A DNA stretch of 22,519 nt from Didymodactylos carnosus (taxonomy: Eukaryota; Rotifera; Eurotatoria; Philodinida; Philodinidae): assembly GCA_905250885.1 (NCBI GenBank), contig CAJNOQ010002822.1, positions 1 through 22,519 on the forward strand, read 5' to 3'. Positions 8,487 to 19,355 of the stretch are shown here, one piece after another. A program made the translations under genes and the position numbers. How positions within the stretch are numbered: the stretch's first letter is position 1; the number at the start of each line of letters is the position of its first letter. A model generated the notes under the pieces. It worked only from the letters and a program-made list of their open reading frames with translations, was not told where the DNA came from and searched no databases.

Positions 8487-11400
8487 ATGACTACTACTGA
8501 TCGAAAAACGGCTACAACTTTTTTTAGAGCATGTGAATCTGGCGATCTGGAAGAAGTAACCAACCTTCTAAATTCGCTATCACTATCAGATGTTAGCGCA
8601 TGTGTAAACAAGCTTCACAAGCAACATACCTATCCTTCTACCCAACTGACACCTCTTATGATTGCCAGTTTAAATGCACATGAAGGCGTAGTGGAAATAT
8701 TACTTGATCCGAAGTATCAGTGTAACGTAGATGACAACCGAGGTCACTTGCACAATTACTATGACATTGGTCCCGACAAGATTACGGCCCTTGTCATTGC
8801 AATTAGAATTAAAAACTTTTCAATTACACGTCTGTTAGTCGAGGAAGGCAAGGTAGATGTCAACAGTTGTACGGAAAATAACTATACGGCTCTGCACATT
8901 GCATGTTACAATGGTCACCTAGATATGGTGCAATATTTGCTTGAACACGGAGCTGATGTATGCATAAGAAATCTTAATCAAACTACGATATTGATGACTG
9001 CAACTATTCAAGGACATCTAGAGGTTGTCCGATATTTGCTAACTGAAGTGTATGATAATGTTTCCGAAGCTATAAGTTTGAAAAACAAATTTGGACAAAC
9101 AGCATTTCATTATGCAGCATCAAGAGGAAAACTCGCTATTGTACGCTGTTTGCTGACGGTGAATCAGTCTGAAACTGAAGCGATGATTAGTGCAGTAGAC
9201 AAAGACGGAAATACGGCACTTCATCTTGCTGTATTATATGGTCGTCTAGAAATTGTAGAATTATTGGTGAGGACATTATATCAGAATGTAGATGCAGCGA
9301 TTTTTAATGCTGTCAACAACGACGGAGACACCGTCCTCCACTGTGCAGCTATAGCAGGATATGTTGAGCTTATTAAATTACTTTTGACACACGCTGTCAA
9401 AATTGTAACAAATAAGCGTCATTTCACTCCTTTGATGTGTGCAATTGACAATAAACGGGAGGACATTGTGAAATTTTTCCAGACACATCTAAAAACGTCT
9501 GAATTTCTAGCCGATTTGGAATTATTTGGTCCCTTGAATATGTCTGCCAACCGTCATTCATACAATGTCGCTTCGAGACTCTATACATCATTTCGAAGAG
9601 CACTGGAATACAAATTTAACGATGCAAACACTCCCTTACCCAACAAAGTTCTAAAAGAGACAGTTGAAATATACGAATTTCATCAAGAATGTCAAACCCT
9701 TGAAGAACTTGAGACTATTCGAGATAATGAAAAGTTTCTACGATTAGAAGCTCTGATGAAAATTGAACGACATTTAGGCATCACGAGTCCGATATATCTA
9801 CAAGCAGTTCTTAGAGTAGCACGCTGGTATACTGAACAAAAAATGTTTCGTCGTAGTCTCGATCTGTCACTCTATGCAAATCGAATAAATTCTGAACAAA
9901 AGTTTATAGATCAAACTTTGGTTAACAGCGAGCTCGAGGAAGTTCTAGGTCATATGATTCGAAGCGGGCAGATAGATCAGATTTCATTCGACAAGTGTTT
10001 AGAGCTTTTGGAATGGGTTCAACAAAATGTCGTTCTGAGTAGAAATGATTTTCATGACGCTAAGAACAGACAGACGGTGATTTTTATGTATCTAAGTTAC
10101 ATTGTAATGAAGGTAAGTATATCGTACGGCATCAAAGCAGAATTTGTTATCAGGCCCGAGAATTAAATTGCTTCTCTTCATTCTTTTAGATGGGCCCTTT
10201 ATGGCCAGAAGACCAACAACGGTATAGCGTGTACAGAACGATATCAGATATAATCAAGTTAGACAGGCGCGACGCAGATGGTCGGACTGTGTTACATTTA
10301 GTATTCTCCGAAAAATCACCTTCATCTAGTTTAACAGATCGTTTAGGTAAGCCAGATGGTTTTATAAGTTAGTTAGCTCAGCTCTGACTAGAGATACATG
10401 ACAACTCGCTGAACAAGTGTTTTTCTAAAAATTCTCGCTTATGACAGATCTTAGCATATGGTTGGATGCAGTTTTCCTACAGAGTTCCCGTTCGATTTTA
10501 GTTTCTAGAAAAAATCAGTTTGGCTTCGAAATCTGGGCTTCAAGGGTTTGCAAAACAGAATTTTTTAGGTTTCTGACCCTCTGTTCTCAGAATAGTTTTA
10601 CAGAGATGATTTATCGCGAAGTTGATTTTCGACAATATAGCTCATTTAGCTTCTACTTGTGTTCCTGTGGAAAAGTTGTACAATTTGTACTATTTCCAAT
10701 TTCATGGATAGTTTTAAAGTATCAGCGTGCCGATAGCGACTTGGGGTTTGCGCAGATTGACCAGATGATCCTGAACTGTCAGGGGAAAAAAGTCAGCCTT
10801 GGCCCATTGTGTTTGCTGTTAGAACTGAACTGGCAAAGAGAAATCATTTCTCATTTCAGAACTACATAAAAACAGCCGTAAGCTTTTTTTTTTTAATCAT
10901 CAAACATGCGTGATTTGCCTAGAAACTAACGTTTTCAATGCCTCAAATAAACTCAAATAGCGCATCTGTAAGAAACTTCACAATTTTACGTCATTTCCCC
11001 TAAAGCCGCCGCACACTTTCAGAAACTGTCTAAAGATGTAATAATTCAAGCCAAAGACCCGAATTCTCTGCTGTTGGTGCAGTTTACTGAGCTGCGACAA
11101 TGGCGTAATAATTAGCGTAGCTAATCAAGAATGTGTCGCCGCCGCCGCGATTGGACAGATTGCAAGCTATTATTTTGGTGCCTTGTGTGTAGCTACAGAT
11201 TTTCCAGTGCACCAAAAAAAACTCACTATCAGACGTTTGTCTCTTCGAAATAACTCCCATCTTATTCGGCGCGGTCTTACTAAGTTCAAACGGTTCACAA
11301 TTGTGTACTAAGTTACATCTATTTTCATTTGAATGTAGATTTTATCAAGTTCTTAGTTTCATTCCGTGGAACAGACGTAAATGCAATTGACGAGTTTCAC

Positions 11401-11715
11401 CGGACACCACTCCACGCGTTGGCCATTCGTTTACCACACCTCGCATACTACTCGCAAGTCAGCATAATTGAAACTATTATCAACACACTGGTAGCTGCTG
11501 GTGCACACACAGAGGCAAGAGATAGTGAGAGAAAGACAGCGGTGGATTTAGTTCCACAAAACTGTATCCCTGCTCTCAAGGCATTATTTGGTACTAGACC
11601 ACAAATTATTTTACGCTTGAAATGTTTGTCTGCAAGAGCTATTAGAGACAGTAATATCCATTACAATGAAGAAGTGCTTTCGAAAAAACTGTGTTCATTT
11701 GTTGACTTTCATTGA
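8487..11715 (+). CDS. fem-1: FEM-1 homologue, Cullin-2 ubiquitin-ligase substrate receptor (FEM1B-like)
   Basis: Three exons, 8487-10112, 10190-10346 and 11339-11715, encode 719 aa. The introns are 77 nt (phase 0) and 992 nt (phase 1), both GT...AG. The start is the first ATG of the open frame. FEM1 proteins are receptors of Cul2-Elongin B/C E3 ligases that recognise C-terminal degrons. Seen here are nine N-terminal ankyrin units (about residues 8-332), then a segment starting DLELFGP (343) that aligns with ALELLGA of vertebrate FEM1. The helical TPR-like middle (about 360-470) includes LEELETIRDN. Two further ankyrin-like units follow (ADGRTVLHLV, 571; HRTPLHALAI, 615). The VHL-box-like end (LKCLSARAI, 688) is followed by FVDFH, which parallels the FEM1B ending FVGFH. 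The protein is about 90 aa longer than human FEM1B, largely because of two extra ankyrin units near 204-280. The ankyrin segment that follows FDG...GA in vertebrate FEM1 is strongly changed, so degron preference may differ (inference). Confidence 0.93.
10347..11338 (+). other. fem-1 intron 2 (992 bp)
   Basis: The donor is TTTAG|GTAAGC and the acceptor GAATGTAG|ATTTT; the splice joins phase 1 to phase 1. The intron holds a 142-codon + frame (10441-10869) of unknown status, and a GC-rich spot with CGCCGCCGCCGCG beside ATTGG (11137-11154) that is unlike its AT-rich surroundings. No additional fem-1 exon is needed: the ankyrin segment aligns across the junction. Confidence 0.8.
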
Positions 11716-11861
11716 ACTGATGGCCTGCAGTAGAAGTTAAAGGAGAAATTTTTATCCCAGCGTACGTTGATATTACCTTACCACTTTCATTCAACGTTGC
11801 CATGGTGTTTTTAACTCACTTCTTGCTTTTTAACTTAGCTTATTCCACTTTTTCTGTTTTT

Positions 11862-11867
11862 AATAAA
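11862..11867 (+). terminator. Poly(A) signal, probably of fem-1, abutting the next start codon
   Basis: AATAAA stands 146 nt after the fem-1 stop. It is the only such hexamer between that stop and the next gene. The next three bases are the ATG proposed as the start of the phosphatase gene. A pyrimidine-rich stretch ending TTTTTAACTTAG lies about 30 nt before the hexamer. Confidence 0.5.
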
Positions 11868-14800
11868 ATGTCTTTTTTATTGTATTTTATTTATCCGTCT
11901 TTCGTCACATTTCTTCAAGTAACGTAAGTACAAAGCTTCTTTATACTTCCACATCCCTTTCCCCACTCCGCCTTTCTTTCCCAGCCTCTCAAACACCCAC
12001 ACCGTCCTCCCCTCCCACTTCTACGGTCTTCCAACCTCTGAACCCGACCTCAACGACGAATACAAAGTCCTTCTAAAAATCTACCATCGCTACATTGCCA
12101 CTCCCATCACCGACGATCCTCTCATCCATTTTGCCGCACCCGATGACGACTATCCAAATGATGCATGGCCTGCAGATCCGTTTCCATTCGGAATTATTCC
12201 GGCTGAGAGTCGACGATACTTCTTCCTCATAAGACACGGACATTATGTGGATACACAGAGTGATAAGACGAATTTGTTGAGCAGGTTGGGACAGAGACAG
12301 GCACAGGATGTGAGTGAAAGACGTTCTGTTAAGATAACTTTTCACTATCGATCTCAGACTCCGTTTTCCTTTAAACCTCAATCCCATCTCGACGTTAAAG
12401 CTGCGGATACCTCTGAAAATCTTTTTTGATTACGCCGAAAATTTGCGTTAGTGGATCTTTAGTTGCGGATATCATGTATTGCTAATTTGCGCTTAGACCT
12501 CTTTCCGTAACAAAAGAACCAAAATTCTGGACTGTCAGAAGGTGTTTATCATCCTTCATTACATTTTTATACTGCCCGCGCAACTGCGGAAACTGCGAAT
12601 TTTAAAAACCGAAGCCTTTTGTTTCGATTTTATTAATATTTTTCGCCGAAAGTTGCTTTAGAATCGAACCCAGGTTTTACCGGCGAAAATTTTTTTTTCT
12701 CTATGAAATGGTTGTCTTTTTTCGCCTGAAATCTGGTCTTTTGAACGCACTTCCGAGCGAAACTCTGCTAAATTCCTTGGTATAATGCACATGTTTTAGA
12801 ATTGGGTTTTTTGAGAAATAGATTTTCTAGAGTTTACGACAGGTGTTTTACTGAAAAAAGGTATGAATCCGTTTTTAAACTGCAACACTGAGATACGCAT
12901 CGTTATTTAGACGGTGCGATCGATATTGTAAACTGTCTAACTTGTTCTCACTCCTTCATAAGGGCAACTGTCAGAACTCCACAGATAGGTTCGCATCGTC
13001 TCTTTTTGTATTTTTATAGTACACTACCCCTCGCAACTTTCTTGAATTTCTTTAAAAAAGCGGAAGAGTGTCTGAGGTGCTTAGTAAAATAAACTTTCCT
13101 TGTACTCTATAAAATCTCAGATGTGAAAAATCTTTTTTAAAGCCCCTACAGTTTTATCGATGCTGACCTTCTCTCTACGCCAATGTGCCAAACTCCTTCC
13201 CTTTGTCCTTTTAGATGGACCGACAAGTCAACAACTACATCCACGACATTGCACGTGATAACAATGTAGAATTCACGGATGTTCGTGTTCGTTTGATTAC
13301 GAGTACGATGGCACGAGCAATAAACGTGAGTGGGCAGAGAAGAAAGAACATAAACTTGAGAGACTGTCCGAGCTTTATTTCCTAGACCATGGCCTGGATG
13401 CTGACTGCAATGCAAGGTAATTTCAACTACGACCACTCTGTAATCAATCTTGACCCGGCAATGATGGAAGAAAGTCGGCCAGCTGAACTCAAAAATCGAT
13501 GGCGTTACTTTCAGGAAACTTATATGAAGCCAGAAGCAAATGATGGACAGAAAATGATCGATGTAACAATTTTTGTTGGACATGGTAAGTTAACTACGTA
13601 TATGTTTGGGAAACTTCGATAAGTAAAAACCTTGTTTAGCTTAACGCCTCAAAAGCCCTAAAGAATGCAGCAATCTTTTGGGACGGCAGCTTTTCTTATT
13701 TCACGAAGATTTGGAGTTTTGGTTATTTTTTCGCTAGTTTTAATTTGAGAATTCTAAACCATAATATCTGTCATCAGCTTTTGGTCTCTGGAGAAAAAAA
13801 TTGTGGCCTAGCTTATAGAAAATTGAATGCTGCTTCTGTTAGGGAGTTGCAAAGCTTTGTTAGTGTCATGACAGGATATAGTTGCAGAAAATTCATTTTC
13901 GCCTCAGATTGATTGTGAGTTTTGGAAAACTTAAGAACGTGGTGCTTTTGTCAATACTTTTCATGGAAAGCCTACATTACCTATTTGCCAGACACCGAGG
14001 GAGCTCGACGATCAAAGCTGAGAAATGTTTGCAGGTAATAAAAGTGTATCCACCTCACTTTAGCGGTAGGAGCAAATGAAGACTCTTTCGTTCTTATGCA
14101 GATATCAGACGTGATTGTTTCTTTCTGAACTCTTCCAGGTGGCCTGCTCACAGCTTTTTCCGAGATACTGAAAGCAATTGATATACATCGAGCTGCAGGT
14201 CTTATGGACCAACTGAACGAGAAGTGGTGGCGTCTACTTGACAGGACAGATGTTATACCTGGTCAGAGACTCGGTGAGTATAGGAAATGATGAGGTGATA
14301 GGAAACAACTTGACTTTCACCGAATACTTTTCTAGGCAGCTATGTCAATATGAATCATCTAACATGGCTAACATACGTTTTAAAAGGTAGTGATCCACCG
14401 GCGTTTGTTCAGAGAGTCGAAGTCAGCGAGGAGCCGATGACAGTTAATAATTTTCTGTTTGGTAAGTCATCAAAGTTTGGTACTTGGTAAGTTAGAGCAT
14501 TCGGAAAATTAGAAACGCACTGCCAGAAAACAGGGAGTATGCTGGAATCTATATTTTTCGTACCGATTGGCTTTGCAACTAGAGATCTTAGAATCGTCGC
14601 AAGGGAAATACTTAATGCAATTTTGAGTTCGACACGAAAAGTCTATGGCAGAAAGTCTTCGGATAGGGGTCGTAGTCAGTGTTTAGCTGTAAAATTGGCA
14701 AAAATAGACAAACAAAACAATTTGTAGAGTTTAGTTGTCAAAAACCGTGCATCTAGGCTGCATGGACTCTGAGGAGGCAGTTAGCAGAGTTAGTACGATC

Positions 14801-17800
14801 TGATGAATTCTGAAGCAGCTAGAAATTTTAAAGTCGCACTATTTCAGTCAAAATATGATCAGAAACGTTTTTGTATTTTACATTGACGAAAAATTTTAAA
14901 GCAAACGATAAAATAGCTCTGAGTTTCGAGAGAAAATAATATTCAAATGAAGGTTTGGAAGTTAACAGACTCGTAAAATAACACGTTTTCAAATTTCGTG
15001 CTTTTGAGTAATCATGAAATTCGTTAAGCTTTTTGGAATTCTCTGTTCTAGCTAATTTCGAGCTTTGAATTAGTACAACTTTCATTTTCCAAATGAGACC
15101 GACAACTGCGCGGTAGCAGCTTTCAAAAATGAATACCAGCTATTTTCGGGAGGCTGCAGAGTACCTCGCCTCTCAGGATTTCGTTTTTTTCTTGCACTCC
15201 GACGAAGTTCATTTCAACAGAAAACATAATTAAAAACGACCTATGAAAACTGATGCAAATATACGGTTTTTGGAGACTTACAATATGAATTAAACTGCTT
15301 TTTCTTGGATATGCAATTTCAAATCCAATTTTAAAATAAAACCTTCGTCTTTATTTTATTCTGCACATTTACTTGGAAAACTTTTAGCCGAAAGATAACT
15401 CCAAATCTATATTTGCCAGGCCTTTTTATGCTCCTCCACTTTGATGATACTATTTTTGGGCGAATAACTGTACTGACGACACTCATTCTCTTGAAACTAT
15501 CACTTCGTTAAGTCCAACAACAACAGCCAGGTTGTAAAAATTACTTTGGCTACAGGCTGCCAAAGAAATACGCTAACACTTAGTTCTGGCAACTGACTAT
15601 TATACTTTGCAGAAAAAGAGAAGCAACTAAAGACCATGGAATCCTGTTTTTAGGATTCTAATAAAACTAGTGAAGAAAGGAATTCAAACGTTATGAACAC
15701 GTAACTTGCTCTTCCCTTTCTGTCTTTCAGAAGAATCTCTCCGAGACGTCGAAGACCATGTCTGGGAAATGAAAGATGCCATCGTCGACCTCAAATGCTC
15801 TGCCAACCAATTCTTTCTTCGAGACAATCCAAACATTAAAGCTGACATCATTCACTACCAAGCAATTCGAGCTCCAGGCAACATTCCAGATCCTCTTGGA
15901 CAACATTTGTACGCTATCAAAGATGCTTTCGACGAGAAATATGAGGTGCATCTGGTTCCACTGTTACAAGAAGCCTGTAAAGCTCAATGGTGGGCATTAC
16001 AAGCGGGAGAAGGTTTGGGTGTTCATGCAGCAATTGGACCGGTAGTGACCACAGGGTGGGGATGTAAGTAGTGAGGAAGTTTTTGGGGTCATTTCCTAGG
16101 CAGTTAATTTACGGCCTGGCTTCATTCACGCAGTTGCAGTTCAAACATTGCTCGCGTTTTGCAGTGTTCAGAGTTCAGGAGGTCGGATAAATATTTTTTG
16201 CCGGTTCTTGAGAGCGTTGGTTGGTCTAAAAATTCGTCTGTTTCACATCAAAAACGAATGACTCGCTCTACTAAGTCAAGAACCGCGTTCTGGACTACAA
16301 GAACGCACTTTGTGTATTGAAAATTTGTCGTCGGGCCGCAAAATGCGTTTCGACGATCAAAGGATGTTTTTTTTGCTATGTGCCCAGATTTAGGTCACAG
16401 AGAAATGCCGGTAAAGTCTGAAAAAAACGCTCGGTTTGTGTATTGTGCTAGCGCCGAGGAAAACTGTGCTTCTTTCAGATGGTTTCTTGATTTAATCTTT
16501 GTGAGATCAAGGACAATTACCATCTGCAGGTGGTGGTCAGCTTTTCTAACGTCAAAAAGTGTGTATTATGCAACGGATAGAGCTGACTCTACTATACAGC
16601 TGGAAATTCTTTGCACACAATTACTTTTCAGTCGCTTTTTTTAGAAAAATCGTCCCGAAAAATTGCTTTTGCTATTTTTTTCCCATTTTTATAACAAAAA
16701 ATCAATCTTCGAATTAATTTTCCATTTCTTAGGTCCCAAAACCAGTAACTTTGTCTACTTTTTTCGAAGTTTTCCTCTGAAAAAAAAGGAACTTAAGCTG
16801 TTTGCTTTAGTGTTGCTCCCAAAAGCACACTCGCTTGTATTACTCTGTTCAAATTTTTTGAAAAATACAACGATTTTTGATACCCGTTCGATTTTTTTAA
16901 GCTAACTTTTAATTTAAAAAAGTTTTCACTTTATTAAGCATTCTTATAAGTCGTCACAAAATTATTCAAAAATGTTTTTACACATGGAAAAAGTTTTGGA
17001 AAAGTTTAAATCGATTAATTTTTCCGACTATTTTGGGTTAAAACAATAATTTTTTTGTGAAAAAACTTAATTTTGACTTTTTTTGTACCTGTAAAAAAGC
17101 TGTGAAAGACTCTAACTGAATTACTCAAAGAGCACGAGAGTTCTAGGAAAAATAAAAAAGAAGCTGTTTTAATAGACGTCTAGAAAATCCGACAACACAC
17201 TTCACTTAACTCTCTTGAACCCCCCTTCCTCATTCCTTTCAGCATCAACATCACCATCGGCAAGAACAACACCACCATTAAATTACATGCCTGAAGACGA
17301 CGATGACGATGACCACGCTGATATTGACGAACGACGACCTTCTGGCGACAGGGATGACAGACGAATGATCGTCGATTCCAGCGTACCTGACACATCATCA
17401 AGTTCATCATCGTCGTCCTCCTCGTCTAGCTCGCACATGTCAGCACACGGTGCAGATACCCCGATGAGTCTGCCACGATCGGATGACGAAGGATCTCAGC
17501 AGGAAGAAAGAGATGATCTGGACATGTCAGTGTCGTCCGACTTTGACGAGGAAGGATACCGGCCGCCTAGAGCTCAAGCACCAGCAGGTAGGTCTACTTT
17601 TGTTAACTTTAGTACAAAAGCTGGAGAACATCAACCTCAAACTATATCTAAAGGACCCAGATAACTCGAATTTTATCGCTGGGGAAACTGTGTTTTTAAT
17701 CTCTTGTATTTCAAAAAATCTTTATCTTCAGAAACTTATTGTCAGCAAAGGCCTGAAATATTATTCATTAACTTTCAGCTGATTTTAGTTAATGCAAAAG

Positions 17801-18777
17801 CGTGGAAAATTATTTCCGACAAAAAATTTTTTGAAGATTTTGAGGAATTTTGCGAGACACGAAGTAATGTAGAAGCCGATGTAGCCTTAATTGTATCGAA
17901 AGTGAGTCTGAGATCAAAAGTTATCTGTGTTGAGACTAGCCTACTGCGTTAAGTTAAGTCTAAGATCTTTTTAAGGAGATTTAGAAATTCAAGAGTCTCG
18001 TGAGCTACCGAAATTTGAATCTCACAGTCTGTCAGTTTACTCCAATTTAGAATGGTAATTCGAAAGAAAAGTTGTAAAATACGAGTTTCATTACTCTCTA
18101 TCTTTCGAAAATTAGGTTCTTTTGATAAAAATAACTTTTTTTTCGATATCTCTAGGAGCACACAAACAGATAACTTTTTCTCAGCACAAATTCCTAACGG
18201 AATATAGATTGCTGTCTTACACAAAAACAAACTTGAACAGAAAAGAATGCCAATGCTTCAGCCAACTTTCAGAAATGACTATTTACTTTCCCATGTTTTT
18301 CGTGACCTGAACGAAGATCTAACATCAAACTTCGTAAGAACCATCGATATTTTCGCTCATCCATTTTTCTGAAATAAATTGTAAAAGCTTTTTTGCTCCC
18401 AATATAAACAGCATTTTTTTTAGCATTCAGACGGACAATATTCCTCGCCCAGTTTTTCAAGGAGCATCTTAACGATAAAATTATTTATGAGTAGAAATGT
18501 AAGAAGTTTTGCTACCTATCTTTTCTTTCTCTAGTCTCTCAAGGTCCACCACACTTCCTTGACCATTTTCAATTCAACCAACAGAATACCTTCATAACAA
18601 CGGGAGGCGGTGATCGACGTTTTAGACAGGGAATTAGACAGGCACATCGAGCATTAGGAATAACTGCAGATGATGTAGCTCTTCATATACAGGGACAAGG
18701 TAACTTTCTATGCTTTACTTGTCAAGATTCTTGTTTGCAAAACTCTATTTTTTATAGGTGCAGGAGGCGATCAGTGA
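11868..18777 (+). CDS. PGAM5-like histidine phosphatase with long unrecognised C-terminal extension
   Basis: Ten exons give 587 aa with every junction in frame: 11868-11923, 11985-12309, 13215-13325, 13386-13584, 14139-14273, 14387-14461, 15731-16063, 17243-17587, 18535-18699 and 18758-18777. Residues 1-18 (MSFLLYFIYPSFVTFLQV) are hydrophobic, fitting a signal sequence or membrane anchor; PGAM5 also has an N-terminal membrane segment. Residues 96-126 (RYFFLIRHGHYVD ... LGQRQAQ) align with the phosphohistidine motif of PGAM5, which removes phosphate from protein Ser/Thr at mitochondria. TSTMARAIN (156-164) matches the second conserved Arg motif, and TIFVGHGG (225-232) supplies the second catalytic His (230). 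All key residues seen are kept. The rest is not recognised: a helical, Trp-rich part (about 250-411), an acidic and Ser-rich part (about 412-526, with six Asp and thirteen Ser in runs), and a basic tail near FRQGIRQAHRALGI. Exon 1 is the least certain; substrate and location are inference. Confidence 0.85.
12310..13214 (+). other. Intron 2 of the phosphatase gene (905 bp)
   Basis: The donor is GAT|GTGAGTG and the acceptor CCTTTTAG|ATGGAC, phase 0. It contains no supported feature beyond loosely repeated words of the type CGCCGAAAATT (near 12432, 12642 and 12680). I would not interpret these without comparison to other loci. Confidence 0.7.
13585..14138 (+). other. Intron 4 of the phosphatase gene (554 bp)
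   Basis: The donor CATG|GTAAGT follows the codon for catalytic His230, and the acceptor is CTTCCAG|GTGGCC, phase 1. Nothing else is seen inside apart from a short chance frame (13882-14079). Confidence 0.75.
14462..15730 (+). other. Intron 6 of the phosphatase gene (1,269 bp)
   Basis: The donor is TTTG|GTAAGT and the acceptor GTCTTTCAG|AAGAAT, phase 1. The sequence is AT-rich without recognisable repeats or embedded genes; only short frames on either strand are present. Confidence 0.75.
16064..17242 (+). other. Intron 7 of the phosphatase gene (1,179 bp)
   Basis: The donor is GGAT|GTAAGT and the acceptor CCTTTCAG|CATCAA, phase 1. The latter half (about 16640-17100) is strongly T-rich. Two frames of 80-88 codons within it are Phe-rich and have no sign of being genes. 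Confidence 0.75.
17588..18534 (+). other. Intron 8 of the phosphatase gene (947 bp)
   Basis: The donor is GCAG|GTAGGT and the acceptor TTTCTCTAG|TCTCTC, phase 1. The frame of exon 8 runs 75 nt into the intron before a stop. Nothing else is supported. Confidence 0.7.
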
Positions 18778-18865
18778 GGTCTTCCAACGAATGCGTTAAT
18801 GAAAGCATCTCTGTCTTATAAGACCTCTGTGATACTTTTAACACTTTAATATATGAATTATGGAC

Positions 18866-18871
18866 AATAAA
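18866..18871 (+). terminator. Poly(A) signal of the phosphatase gene
   Basis: AATAAA begins 89 nt after the TGA stop of exon 10, a normal distance for a short 3' UTR. Confidence 0.55.
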
Positions 18872-19355
18872 GGGAAAAGTTTGGGGAAATTGACGCTGTT
18901 CAGGTGATATTGCTTTTCTTTTATATTCTGATATCATTTCTTGAGATATCTTGCTCAAACTTGATTTTGATTCGACACCCAACTGAGAATTTTCTTAAAT
19001 GACAGGGACCAGTTTCCTCCAGAGCTTGAAGTCAGACGAAGTACTTTTGAAAACCGAGTTTTGTGGTTTTCTCGATCCACTGACTCTGAAATGCCCACAG
19101 GTCGGTTCAAAATTTCTACCTAAACTCGGTTTGTCTTTCAGATTTGAAAACATGCGGCAGAAATTACGAATCGACCTCTATCTCAACTCAAGTTTTAATT
19201 TGACATCGCTAGCTCGCTCCTAAACTCGACACAGATCACATGTATTTGACTTTTCACTGCTGCTGGACAAATATAACTGCTTTGAATATCCAGAACAGAC
19301 CATCTTGCGATTAAAAACAATGTGAGCACATAACTTGAGATGACCGTGCACTTTT
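18872..19355. other. Convergent spacer between + and - strand genes
   Basis: The + strand gene ends before this stretch and the minus-strand genes end after it. Short frames on both strands (18999-19223 + and 19220-19477 -) show no family signature. An ATTAAA word on the minus strand near 19195-19200 could serve as the poly(A) signal of the 19356-19568 gene. Confidence 0.4.

Noticed and set aside
12073-12387. 104-codon minus-strand frame
   Set aside because: It is a shadow of exon 2 of the phosphatase, which encodes the RHG catalytic motif on the + strand.
13146-13583. 145-codon minus-strand frame
   Set aside because: It lies opposite exons 3 and 4 of the phosphatase gene, whose + strand reading is supported by family motifs and splice sites; this is a shadow.
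15727-16045. Overlapping frames on both strands across exon 7 of the phosphatase
   Set aside because: Only one frame joins exons 6 and 8 in phase 1; the others are by-products of its less AT-rich sequence.
16378-16905. Two + strand frames of 88 and 80 codons in intron 7
   Set aside because: They are Phe- and Leu-rich, lie in T-rich sequence, and are not needed to keep the exon chain in frame.
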